From positions 186,001-250,000 of the forward strand of contig JAGTXO010000037.1 of assembly GCA_019448385.1 (NCBI GenBank): 64,000 bases of DNA, written 5' to 3'. Of the stretch, positions 29,019 to 37,739 are shown piece by piece. Within the stretch, counting starts at the first letter, position 1; each line of letters opens with the position of its first letter. Source of the DNA: Diacronema lutheri. Its lineage: Eukaryota; Haptophyta; Pavlovophyceae; Pavlovales; Pavlovaceae. The notes beneath the pieces are model-generated. The model made no database searches. It saw only the letters and a list, made by a program, of their open reading frames with translations, and was not told where the DNA came from. The translations under genes and the position numbers were made by a program.

Positions 29019-29278
29019 GGCCGGTCCTGGCACCCGGCGCCAGTCGGGCCAGGGCGTGCGTCTGAATCGCCGAACCGTGCCCGCAATATCTCCGGGCGAT
29101 CGCAAAAGGTGACCGATGGGCCGATGCGGGCCGGCCAAGAAGGGCCGCGGGTCGCGCTGCAATGTGCACGCACAGGCTCTTCGGCCGCGCACTGAGTGAC
29201 GAGGCATGCGTCTCGTGTCGCGCGCCAATGCCGCTCACGCTCCGCGCGCCGCGCGCGCCGAATGCGCGCCCGAAGCGC

Positions 29279-29683
29279 CTACTTGTACGGCGCGCCGTAG
29301 TCGATCACGTCGCCCTCGGTGCACTTGTAGGTGAAGTATTGCACGCCGGCCACCGAACCCTCGAGCTCGAAGACGGGGCCGGGGCAGACGAGCGTGTGGT
29401 CAGGGATCGGCGAGCCGTCCGCGTACGTTGGGTTGACCATGCTGTCGTTCTCGCCGAAGCAGCTGCCGCCGTAGCGCACGCCGTGGCCCTCCGCCGCGCC
29501 CTTCACGCCCGCCGGCAGGCAGATCTGCGTGCACGCGTTGAGCACGGCGTTTTTGGAGAGCATCTTGGGAGGTAGGCCGTCGGGAGACGTATTGTACGCA
29601 TCGAACATGATCGTGCCTGCCCTCGGCTTGCACACCTGGTCGCCCGGCCACACGGGGAAGTCGTCGACGATCTGCTTGGGCAT
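29279..29683 (-). CDS. small unknown Cys-containing protein, 134 aa
   Basis: Not recognised. ATG 29683 gives MPKQIVDDFPVWPGDQVCKP; an alternative in-frame ATG at 29797 would add a hydrophobic stretch, and a missed 5' exon is possible because CTTGTGTGCAG just upstream looks like an acceptor. The protein has six Cys (VCKP, ACTQICLP, GSCFGEND, VCPGP, KCTEG) spread in a way that could form disulfides, with protein-like composition unlike the shadow frames around it (FELEGSVAGVQYFTYKC). If exported it needs the longer start. Confidence 0.55.
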   Translation of the reverse strand: MPKQIVDDFPVWPGDQVCKPRAGTIMFDAYNTSPDGLPPKMLSKNAVLNACTQICLPAGVKGAAEGHGVRYGGSCFGENDSMVNPTYADGSPIPDHTLVCPGPVFELEGSVAGVQYFTYKCTEGDVIDYGAPYK

Positions 29684-30035
29684 CGCTTGGAAGGTGGGCT
29701 GCACACAAGTAGGCGCGAACAGAAGCAGGCGGGAACTTTTCTGTGGGGGTAAAACAATTAAAATGTTTCGCTCGTGAGTGTGGGGAAATATCCACATGAC
29801 ACTGAGACGGACACCGCGGCGCTGCGTGGCGGGCGGCGCCCGCCATTTCTGCGGCACGCGCTGGCATTGCCGATTGCCGGGAGGCTAGATTTTACACAAA
29901 ATGCCTGCCATGGGCTCTCGCGGCCGCCAGCGCGGCACCCGCGCACCCGACGCCGCGCGCCGCGCGCGCGCTGTGGCGCATCCTTGGTGCGCGCGCCGCG
30001 CCGCCACGCCGCCGCCGCCCCTGCACTCGTGTGGC
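29684..30035. other. intergenic stretch upstream of the 134-aa gene
   Basis: This stretch contains a short AT-rich patch (about 29745-29775, AAAACAATTAAAATGTTTC) that may be the promoter of the minus-strand gene. I see nothing else before the 3' end of the HscB gene. Confidence 0.5.
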
Positions 30036-30623
30036 TCACTCCCTCCGCTGCCGGATCTCCGCGCCGATCCGCTGCAAGTACTGCAGCTGCGCGGTCAGGC
30101 GGCTCGCCTCGTCGAGGTCGCGCCGCGCGAACGCGCCGGCGAGCGCTGCGGAGAGGGTCTGCACGAGCGCGTCATTGTCGCGGTCCAGTCTGTGCAGCTC
30201 TGCCTCCGATTTCGCTTCCTCGACCGCCTCGCGCGCGTCGAGCATCTGCGCGAGGAACGGCGCGCCAACCGACTCCCCCGTCGCCTCCTCGCCGAGCGGG
30301 CGGCCGTGCAGCTCGAGGAGGTGCTTCGCGCGCTGGGCCGGATCGCGCAGAACGCCCACCGCCTGCGTGAGCGTCGCGGCGCGGCTCGCAAGCTCTTGCT
30401 GCTCATCCGCGGGCCTGCGCGCGAGCTTGTCCGGGTGGATCTGCACCATGAAGGACTTGTAGCGCTCGTGCAGCGCGGTGAGGTCGAGGTCGAACCGACG
30501 CTCGCACTCGGTGAGCGCAAAGTAGTCCGGCCCACTCGGAGGGCGCGTCTGCAGCCGCTGCGCGCCTCGCCGCGCCGCAGGCGCCGCGCGCGCCGCGGCC
30601 CGACGGCTGGCGTGCAGAAGCAT
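30036..30623 (-). CDS. HSCB: HscB/Jac1-type J-domain co-chaperone of iron-sulfur cluster assembly
   Basis: Intronless, 195 residues, ATG 30623. The Ala/Arg-rich start (MLLHASRRAAARAAPAARRG) fits a mitochondrial transit peptide. The J domain follows: DYFALTECERRFDLDLTAL and YKSFMVQIHPDKLARRP with the HPD motif, then LLELHGRPL and the C-terminal three-helix domain with FLAQMLDAREAVEEA and LQYLQRIGAEI, both characteristic of HscB. It delivers ISCU to the mitochondrial Hsp70 and stimulates its ATPase. No N-terminal Cys-rich domain is present, unlike human HSCB. It shares a 68-bp divergent promoter with the GH9 gene. Confidence 0.92.
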   Translation of the reverse strand: MLLHASRRAAARAAPAARRGAQRLQTRPPSGPDYFALTECERRFDLDLTALHERYKSFMVQIHPDKLARRPADEQQELASRAATLTQAVGVLRDPAQRAKHLLELHGRPLGEEATGESVGAPFLAQMLDAREAVEEAKSEAELHRLDRDNDALVQTLSAALAGAFARRDLDEASRLTAQLQYLQRIGAEIRQRRE

Positions 30624-30691
30624 CCGGCCCGGCCGTCGATCCGCGATGGCGGCGACGGGACGACTTTCGGGGTGCGTTTTCGCGCCTCAAA
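30624..30691. promoter_or_regulatory. 68-bp divergent promoter (HscB and GH9 endoglucanase)
   Basis: The two ATGs are only 68 bp apart, so 5' UTRs and promoter must fit or overlap here, unless transcription starts inside the neighbour. Confidence 0.65.
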
Positions 30692-33403
30692 ATGCGGAGC
30701 CGCGCCGTCCACGCGTGCGTGGGCCTCCTCGTGAGCGCCTGCTCCGGCGCGTGGCTGCCATGGGCGTCCCTTCCGGGCCGCGACGTGCGGCTTAACTCGC
30801 TCGGCTACACGCGTGCGCAGCTTAAGCGCGCGACGGTCGTTGACTCGCGCTTTTACGGGCCGCCGACCGCGTGGGCCGTGTACGCGTGCCACTGGGGCGC
30901 GCCAGCGTACGGCGACCGGCAGTTCCGCTGCCTCGCCGACGAGCAGGTGCTTAGCGGCGTGTGGACTCCAATGCACCCTACCGACACGGGCCGGCGCGCG
31001 TGGACGGCCGACCTGTCGAGCGTGACTGCCGAGGGCACGTACATTGTCCGCGCGACGAGAGCCAACTTTGCGCATCAGGTCTGGTCGCTGCCCTTCAACG
31101 TGTCGGATGGCATCTTCGCGGACGCGCTGCGCTCATCGCTCGACGCGTTCTATCTCGCGCGCTGCGGCGTGGCCGTCGGGCCCGTGTTCGCGCCCGACGC
31201 GCAGGGCGAGCTCGCGTCCTTCTCGCACGGCGCGTGCCACCTCGGCGACGCGAGCGCGGTCGTCGACGCCAAGCACACGCTCGCGGAGCCGGCGCGCGTC
31301 GACATGATGGGCGGCTGGCATGATGCCGGCGACGCGAACAAGTACACGGAGAACACCGCGCTGAGCGTCGTGACGCTGCTGCTCGCAGCCGAGCACTTTG
31401 GCGGCGCGCGAATAGACGGCGGCACTGCGGCGATTGTCCGTGGCGCGCCTCGCGCGCGGCCACCGACGGCGGACGATGGCGCGGGCGCGGAGGCGGTGGC
31501 GGCGGAGGGCGCTGAGAAGCGACGCGAGCCGCGCGGCGCAACTGACGGCCAGACGCCCGCCGCGTCTCAGCCGCGGCTGCTCGCCGAGGCGGCGTGGGGC
31601 CTCGAGTGGCTTTTAAAAATGCAGACGGCGGACGGCGGCGCGTACCACAAGCTGAGCTGGCCAGGTTTCGAGGACCTGCAGCTCGCGCCCGAGGCGGACG
31701 TGCGGCAGGGTAGCGCCACCTCGCGCTTTCTCGCGCCCGTCAGCTCGAGTGCGGCCGGCGCCGTCGCGGCGGCCGCCGCGCACGGCGCGCGGCTGCTGCG
31801 CGCCGTCGACCCGGCCCTCGCCGAGCGGTGCCGCGCGGCCGCCGAGCGCGGCTACGCGTGGCTGCGGCGCAACCCGGCGATCCGGCCACCGGCAAATGGC
31901 GGCGCCTTCTCGACGGGCGCGTACAACTCGGCGCACCCGACGTTCCACGAGGGCCTGCGACTGTGGGCGGCCGCCGAGCTGTGGGAGACGGGCGGCGACC
32001 TGTCCGTCCTCGCCGACGCGCACGACCTCCTCGCCTCCACGTTTAGCGCGCACGCGGACGGCCCCGCGGCGTGCGCTAGTTTGAGCGCGCCATCGAACCC
32101 GCGCTGCGCGATCTCGCCGCTCGACTTTGACTGGTCCGCCGTCAGCGCGCTCGGCGCCGCGCGCCTCGCCCTTTCCGAGCGCGCGCCGCCGACGGCGGAG
32201 GCGGGCGCGCATGGCGCGCGGCTGCGCGCGCTGCTCGTCGCCGTCGCGCACGCGCTCGAGCGGGGCGCGCTCGAGCACCCGTACGGCCGGCCGGTCTCGA
32301 GCTATTACCACTGGGGCGTCAACGGCCTGATCGCGCGAGAGTCAGTCGTGCTGCACTGGGCGCAGCTTGCGCTCGGCCGCGACGCGCGCGCGCAGCCTCC
32401 TGGCGTCGGCGGCGGCGGTGGTGGTGGCGGCGGCGGCGCCGTCGAGGACTGGCGCGCGCGCTCGGCGCGCTTCGCGGACACGGCCGGCCTCGGGCTCGCG
32501 CACCTGCTCGGCGCCAACGATTATGGCCGCTCGTACGTAACGGCTGTCGGGTGGGGCCCGCCGGTCAACCCGCACCACCGGCCGTCCATGGCGGAGCACC
32601 GCGCGTGGCCCGGCATGCTCGTCGGCGGCCCGCACCCGAGCGCGAGCAGCTGGCTCGACGACAAGCTCTCGTTTAAAACCAACGAGGTGGCGATCAACTG
32701 GCAGGCCGCGCTCGTGTACAACCTGGCCATGTTCGCGCCGGGCGCGCTGCCGGACGGGCAGGCGGGTTCGGCGCTGCCCGCGCCCGCGACGCGCGTCGCC
32801 GTCGCGGCCGGCCTCGCGCGCGTGCCCGCCGCGCCCGAGGCGGCGGCCAATGGCTGGGCGTGGTGCGCGCGGTGCCGCGCGCTCGCCGCCACGTGCTGCG
32901 CGTGCGCGGCGATCGGCGGCGCCTTTGCGCTCGCCGCGACAGCGCGCGGCGCCCGAGCGGCCGGCGCTCGCACGTGGAGCGGCGCGCGCGTTCACGCTGG
33001 CGGCCGCGAGCACGCGAGCGGCAGCGGCGGTGGCGGCGGCGGAGGCGGCGGTGGCGGCGGCGGCGGCGGCGGCGGGGTGCCAGCGGGCGAGGACGGCTCG
33101 TCGCCGCCATCGTACGACGACGACCGCGCGCACTCGCCCATGCGCGACGGCGGTGGCGGCGACGGCGTGCCCACGCGCCCGGCGCACGTGGCCGTGAGGC
33201 TTGATGCGCTGCTTGGTGATGGCGGCGCAGACGGCGACGGCGGCAAGGGCGCCGGCTGGCCGAGCGCGCACGTCCCCGCGTCGCCCGGCGCGGGCAGCAA
33301 GGCTGACTTCCACAGCTGCCCGACCTCGCCGAGTGCTGGGCGGGGCGACGCGGCCGTGCAAAGCGCCCGGCGCTCGGCCACGCCGGCACTGCAGATGTGC
33401 TGA
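30692..33403 (+). CDS. glycoside hydrolase family 9 endoglucanase with N-terminal Ig-like domain and C-terminal membrane anchor
   Basis: Intronless, 903 residues. A signal peptide (MRSRAVHACVGLLVSACSGAW) is followed by a CelD-type Ig-like domain (VRLNSLGYTRAQLKRATVV to about residue 135) and the (alpha/alpha)6 GH9 catalytic domain. Catalytic features: GGWHDAGDANKYTEN (about 206-220, the two Asp), WLLKMQTADGGAYHK, HHRPS (His, about 629) and NEVAINWQAAL (Glu proton donor, about 663). Gly-rich insertions interrupt it at about 570. After about 725 comes a Cys-containing hydrophobic segment (LAATCCACAAIGGAFALAA) and a Gly/Pro/Ser tail of about 140 residues, so it is probably anchored with the enzyme outside. 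It hydrolyses beta-1,4-glucans such as cellulose; use in scale or wall turnover or in digestion is inferred. Confidence 0.9.
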   Translation: MRSRAVHACVGLLVSACSGAWLPWASLPGRDVRLNSLGYTRAQLKRATVVDSRFYGPPTAWAVYACHWGAPAYGDRQFRCLADEQVLSGVWTPMHPTDTGRRAWTADLSSVTAEGTYIVRATRANFAHQVWSLPFNVSDGIFADALRSSLDAFYLARCGVAVGPVFAPDAQGELASFSHGACHLGDASAVVDAKHTLAEPARVDMMGGWHDAGDANKYTENTALSVVTLLLAAEHFGGARIDGGTAAIVRGAPRARPPTADDGAGAEAVAAEGAEKRREPRGATDGQTPAASQPRLLAEAAWGLEWLLKMQTADGGAYHKLSWPGFEDLQLAPEADVRQGSATSRFLAPVSSSAAGAVAAAAAHGARLLRAVDPALAERCRAAAERGYAWLRRNPAIRPPANGGAFSTGAYNSAHPTFHEGLRLWAAAELWETGGDLSVLADAHDLLASTFSAHADGPAACASLSAPSNPRCAISPLDFDWSAVSALGAARLALSERAPPTAEAGAHGARLRALLVAVAHALERGALEHPYGRPVSSYYHWGVNGLIARESVVLHWAQLALGRDARAQPPGVGGGGGGGGGGAVEDWRARSARFADTAGLGLAHLLGANDYGRSYVTAVGWGPPVNPHHRPSMAEHRAWPGMLVGGPHPSASSWLDDKLSFKTNEVAINWQAALVYNLAMFAPGALPDGQAGSALPAPATRVAVAAGLARVPAAPEAAANGWAWCARCRALAATCCACAAIGGAFALAATARGARAAGARTWSGARVHAGGREHASGSGGGGGGGGGGGGGGGGGVPAGEDGSSPPSYDDDRAHSPMRDGGGGDGVPTRPAHVAVRLDALLGDGGADGDGGKGAGWPSAHVPASPGAGSKADFHSCPTSPSAGRGDAAVQSARRSATPALQMC

Positions 33404-33526
33404 ATTCAGTGTGTCCACACCTTTTTGACTGACTGAGATGACAATGACGGAGACACGTACAGCCGGACCGGGCCGCGCACCCCGACAGCGCGGGCAGCGC
33501 GCGGCCGATCGAGCCGGCCGCGCCGC

Positions 33527-34117
33527 TCATTGCGCGAGGCCGAGCTTCGCGGCCTCGGCCGCGCGGAAGTTGGCGCCCGGCTCGAGCGCGCCGTAGCGGT
33601 TGATGAGCGGGACGAGCGCGTTGGCAAGCTCGAGGCAGCGCGCCTTGTCCGAGCGCTTGGCCGCCTTGTTGATCCCCTTGAACGTCTCCAAGACCTCGTC
33701 CGAGATGCGCGTCGCCTCGGCCTCATCGGGCCCGAGCCGCTTCGCGAGGGGCTGCAGCACGTCCTTGCGCAGGTACGTGTCGTACAGGAGGCTCATCTGC
33801 TTGACCTTTTCAAAGTCCTCGGTCTCGATCATCAGGCGCAGCAGCTTGATTGACTCGCCCGACGGCTCCTCGGCGAGCACGCGGAAGACGCCCCTGATCT
33901 GTGCGGGGCTCGCCATCCGGATGTAGATCGGCCCGAGCTTTGTGTCGCCCGCGCGCGCGGCATGCGGCGGCATGGCAAGGGCCACGGCGAGCGCGGGTGC
34001 CACGCACGCGCGAAGCACTAGCTCTCGGCGCGTTGGCGCCGCAGCCGCGTCCCTTCGGACTCCGAGGAGTGGGGATGTGAGGCCGCACGTTGCCGCGCAC
34101 AACGCGAGGAGCGCCAT
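33527..34117 (-). CDS. thylakoid-lumen four-helix protein (PsbQ/Psb31-like), 196 aa
   Basis: ATG 34117, intronless. The N-terminus MALLALCAATCGLTSPLLG works as an ER-type signal, followed by TRRELVLRACVAPALAVALAMPPHAARA, a twin-arginine thylakoid signal with ARA cleavage. The mature chain of about 140 residues is almost all helix (SPAQIRGVFRVLAEE, ESIKLLRLMIETEDFEKVKQM, YLRKDVLQPLAKRLG, RISDEVLETFKGINKAAKR, ELANALVPLINRYGAL), as in PsbQ-type extrinsic photosystem II proteins. The specific name is a guess. With the protein at 26845-27704 it is the second Tat-type lumen protein in this window. Confidence 0.7.
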   Translation of the reverse strand: MALLALCAATCGLTSPLLGVRRDAAAAPTRRELVLRACVAPALAVALAMPPHAARAGDTKLGPIYIRMASPAQIRGVFRVLAEEPSGESIKLLRLMIETEDFEKVKQMSLLYDTYLRKDVLQPLAKRLGPDEAEATRISDEVLETFKGINKAAKRSDKARCLELANALVPLINRYGALEPGANFRAAEAAKLGLAQ

Positions 34118-34162
34118 TGCTGCGCACGAAAATCGACAGGCCAAGAGCCCGCCATTATTTGA
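34118..34162. promoter_or_regulatory. 45-bp divergent start region (lumen protein and TFxP-repeat protein)
   Basis: This is the shortest head-to-head spacing in the window, with TTATTTGA as its only AT-rich part. Confidence 0.6.
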
Positions 34163-36021
34163 ATGGCAAACGGCGACAACTCCCTGCTGCCCGACGCCGA
34201 GGCAGTGGTGGCGCGGCTGCTGGCCGAGCGCGCGCGCGCGGCGCCCGTGGGTGCTGCGACCGACGCCGCGCAACCGCCCGGTGCGTCTTCCGACCCGTCC
34301 GCGGGGCACGCGCGAGGCGTGCGCTGGGCGGTTGCGGCCGAGCCGAGCGGCGTGGACGCGAGCGAGCGGGACGTGGCGCGCCGCGCCGACGAGATCGTGG
34401 AGAGGCTGCTCGAGCAGCGCCGGCGCGAGCGCGAGGCAGCGGCGCACGCCGCCGCGCACCCAACGCGCGAGCCGCCCCTCCAGCTCGACGCTCGCTCGGA
34501 CGGCGAGGCACGCGCCGCCGCGCGCGAGCATGGCGCGGGCGAGCCGCGGCGCGCGTCCGCAGTGCCGCGCGCAGCATCGTCGCCGTCTGGCGCCATCGAT
34601 GCGCGCGACCGGCTCATCGCCCAGCTGCTCGCCGAGCGCGCCGAGGCGCGGGCCGCGGCCGCCGCGCTCGGCGGCGGCGCGTCAGCGGCCGCACGCGCGC
34701 GCGCGGACGCCGCCGGCCGCGCGCCTGGGCCGCGCTCGGCGCGGCCGGCGCAGTGGCCCGACGGAGCGCGCTCGCCACCCGACGTGCCCGCGTCGGCGCA
34801 GTATTCGCCCTCGAGCTCAACGCGCGCGCGCGCGCGCAGCGCGAGCCCGGACGGCGCGCGGCGCGCGCGCGCCGCCGCCGTCGCCGCACACGTGCGCGCG
34901 CGCGACGGTCATTCGACGTCGCCGCCGCGCTCGGCGGCTCGAGCGCGGCGCGCGCCGCCCGACGTGGCGTGGCGCGCGCCAGCGCCTACCTTGCATGCCG
35001 CCTCCACTCGCGGCGACGCACTGGCCGGCCCGTCACCCGCCGGCGCGCGCGGCGGCGCGCCGGCTGACGAGCGGCGCGCGCGCGCTGAAACGTCGCCGCA
35101 CCGCGTCGCGAGGGGCGACGAGGATACCTACGTGCGCGCGGCGCTCGCCGACTTGCTCGGCGGGCCCGCGCCGCGCGCGGCCGCGTCCGAGGGCGAGGCG
35201 CGTCGCGACGCGCGCCCGTGGGCCGTGCCCAGCGCCTTCCCCACGCCGGGCTACGCGCGTGCCGCGCGGCCGCCGCGCCAGCCGGCCGCGCCGGTCGGCG
35301 CGCGCAGCCCGGCACCGCGCGCGCGTACGCCCGGCGCCGAGCCGAGCGCCGCGCGCCGGCGTGCCGCGGCCGCGGCGGCTCGGCCCGAGCGCGCGCTCGC
35401 CGAGGACGGGAGCGACGCGGGCGCACGCCTGCGCGAGCTTGACGCGCCGCGCGTCGCCTTTGGCGCGCGCTGTGGCGGCGTGCGCGACATGGCGGCCGAC
35501 AGGCGCCGCCGGGGCGACGGCGGTGGCGGCGGTAGCGGTGGCGGTGGCGGTGGTGGCGGTGCGGCCGCCGGCGAGCCGTCCTTCCGCCCGCGCCTCTCCG
35601 AACGCACGCGTGCCCTTGCCAGCCGTTACGCCCTCCGCCTGCGGCAGCGGCGCGCGGAGCAGCCGCCGCGGCCCCTGTCGCCGCACGGGGGGTCGGGCGC
35701 GCGGCCGGAGGCGGGCGCGGGCGCGCAGCTGCGCGGCGCGGCGCGCGCAGACGGCGGGCGGGGCGGGGCGGGCGCGGGCGTCGGCGCGTCGGACTTTGCG
35801 CGAATGCTCTGCCCCAGGGATGGCGACAGTACGGCTGCGCGGTCTAATTGGGTCGAGCGGCTGTCGGATGACCGCGCGGCCGCGTATGCGGCGCGTGAGG
35901 CCGCGCGGCGCGAGGCGGAGGACCGCGAGGCGCGCGGCGCCGCCGAAATGCGCGCCGCCGCCGCGCGTCGCCGCGCGCAGGCCGCCGGCGTTGGCGGCGC
36001 GCCAGGCGGTGGCGCTTCCAC

Positions 36022-36085
<64 letters not shown>

Positions 36086-37609
36086 GGCGGGTCGGACGAG
36101 CCGGGCGCGCGGCTGTACGCCGAGGCCGCACGTCGGCGCGAGGAGCGCGAGCGGCTGCGCGCGGCGGCCGGGCTGGCGGACGAGGCGGCGGCGCGCGCAC
36201 ACGTGCCATCTCTGAATGCCACGTCGCAAACGATTCTTGCCGGAAGATACGTGCCGCTCGAGCGGCGGGTGGATGAGGTCGTGCGGCAGCGCGACGCGCG
36301 CGTGCACGCGCTCCGCCTCGCGCAGGCCGAGCGCGACGCAGTTCTCTTCACCTTCAGGCCCAAGACGGCGCGCGGCGCGGCCGGCGCGCTCGGCGGCGCG
36401 CGCGGCGCAGCTGCCGTCGACGGCGGCGACGTGGGCGCGCGGCTGCTCGCGCGCGGGAGCGAGCAGCTCGAGCGGCAGCTGCTGCGCCGCGCGCGCCACG
36501 AAGCGGAGCAGCGCCGCGCGTGCACCTTCCGCCCCGAGGCGAACACGACGTCGCGGCGCATCGTCGACACGTCGGACGAGCTGGGCGCGCGCTCATTTGA
36601 GGAGCGGCAGGGTGTCTACGCCGCGCAGCGCGAGCGGCGGCTGGGCGAGGTGGAGGCGCGGCTGCATGCGCTCGACGCCGCGCACTTCACCCCGCGACTC
36701 GACCCCAACTCGATCGCCATCGCCGCCATCGCCGCCGCCGCCGCCGCCGAGCCGCGCGCGGACGCGCTCGTCGACGACGCGGCCGCCATGCGCGCGCTTC
36801 CCGTCGACGAGCGGCTCGCCGTCGCGGACGCGCGGCGCCGGCGCGCCGCGCAGGCGGCGCGCCGCGCGGCGCACTATGCGCAGTTTGGCTTCACGCCCGC
36901 CGTCGACCCCGTGAGCGCCGAGCTGGACAGGCAGGCGGGGGGCGGCGGCGGTGGCGGTGGCGCGGCCGAGCGTGCCGAGCAGCTGTACCGGAACGCGCGC
37001 GCGCTCGCGGCGCGCGGCGAGGCGGCGAGCGCGGCGGAGGAGGAGTTCCGCGCGCGCCACCCGTTCCGCCCGCGCGTGCTCAGCCGCTCGGCGCAGCTTG
37101 CGCGCGCGGCGGGCGTGGGCGAGCGGTTCACGGCGGATGCCGCGCAGGCGGGCGTGCTCTCGCAGACAATCGACACGGAGCGGCGGCGGCGCGAGGCGCG
37201 CACCGAGGCGCTGCGGCGCGAGAAGGAGGCGGCCGAGCTCGCCGGCTGCACCTTCCGTCCCGAGCGGCTGGACGAGACGCGCGCGTGGGCGCGCGAGGAG
37301 ATGGACGCACCGGTCGTCGTCGCCGGCCTCGACCGGCATCTCGAGCTGCGCGACGCGGCGCGCCGGCTGCACGCCGAGCAGCGGCGGCGCGAGGAGCAGG
37401 CCTTCCTCCTCGACATTGGCGAGCGCCTCGCCGACCATGCGCGTACCGTCGCGACGCAGCCGTTCACCGTGCCCGCGCCGTTCGTGCTCGAGACGGCGCA
37501 GCGCGCGCGCGAGGACGAGCGGACGGAGCGGCTGCGCGAGGCGCTGCGCCTGCGGCTCGAGCGGGAGTGCACCTTCCAGCCGAACGCCCACCGGCTTGTC
37601 GCGGCATGA
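34163..37609 (+). CDS. coiled-coil protein with repeated [C/F]TF[R/Q]P motifs, 1148 aa
   Basis: Intronless, ATG 34163. The N-terminal half is low-complexity with three EIVERLLEQRR-like helices (VVARLLAERARA, DEIVERLLEQRRRER, DRLIAQLLAERAEA). A pure Gly run lies near 36030-36090. The C-terminal half has the periodic motif FRPRLSERT, FTFRPKTARG, CTFRPEANTTSRRI, FTPRLDPNSIA, HPFRPRVLSRSAQL, CTFRPERLDETRAW and CTFQPNAHRL, each separated by 80-110 residues of charged coiled coil (REAEDREARGAAEMRAA and similar). Such CTFxPxI repeats are common in protist proteins of the flagellum or cytoskeleton. No enzyme domain is seen. The cytoskeletal role is inferred. Confidence 0.65.
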
Positions 37610-37739
37610 GGCGGGGTGGGCGAGTCGCAGGCTCACTGTCCGCCACGGCTGGCTAGTTGACTTGCAACACACCACGACTGTCGTCTTGAAAAAAGCTGCT
37701 CGTGTGAGGCGAAACGGTGGCTTGCAGCCAAGCCAGCCC

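Larger units (their letters stand above)
28616..29278. other. intergenic region between convergent genes, rich in poly-G
   Basis: No gene is supported. The stretch contains a G72 run, a broken G30-TT-G25 run and a 21-bp tandem duplicate; frames that read as poly-Gly are artefacts of these runs. Confidence 0.7.

Noticed and set aside
28551-29195. Gly-rich protein frame over the poly-G blocks
   Set aside because: Its length is made by homopolymers only, with no conserved part.
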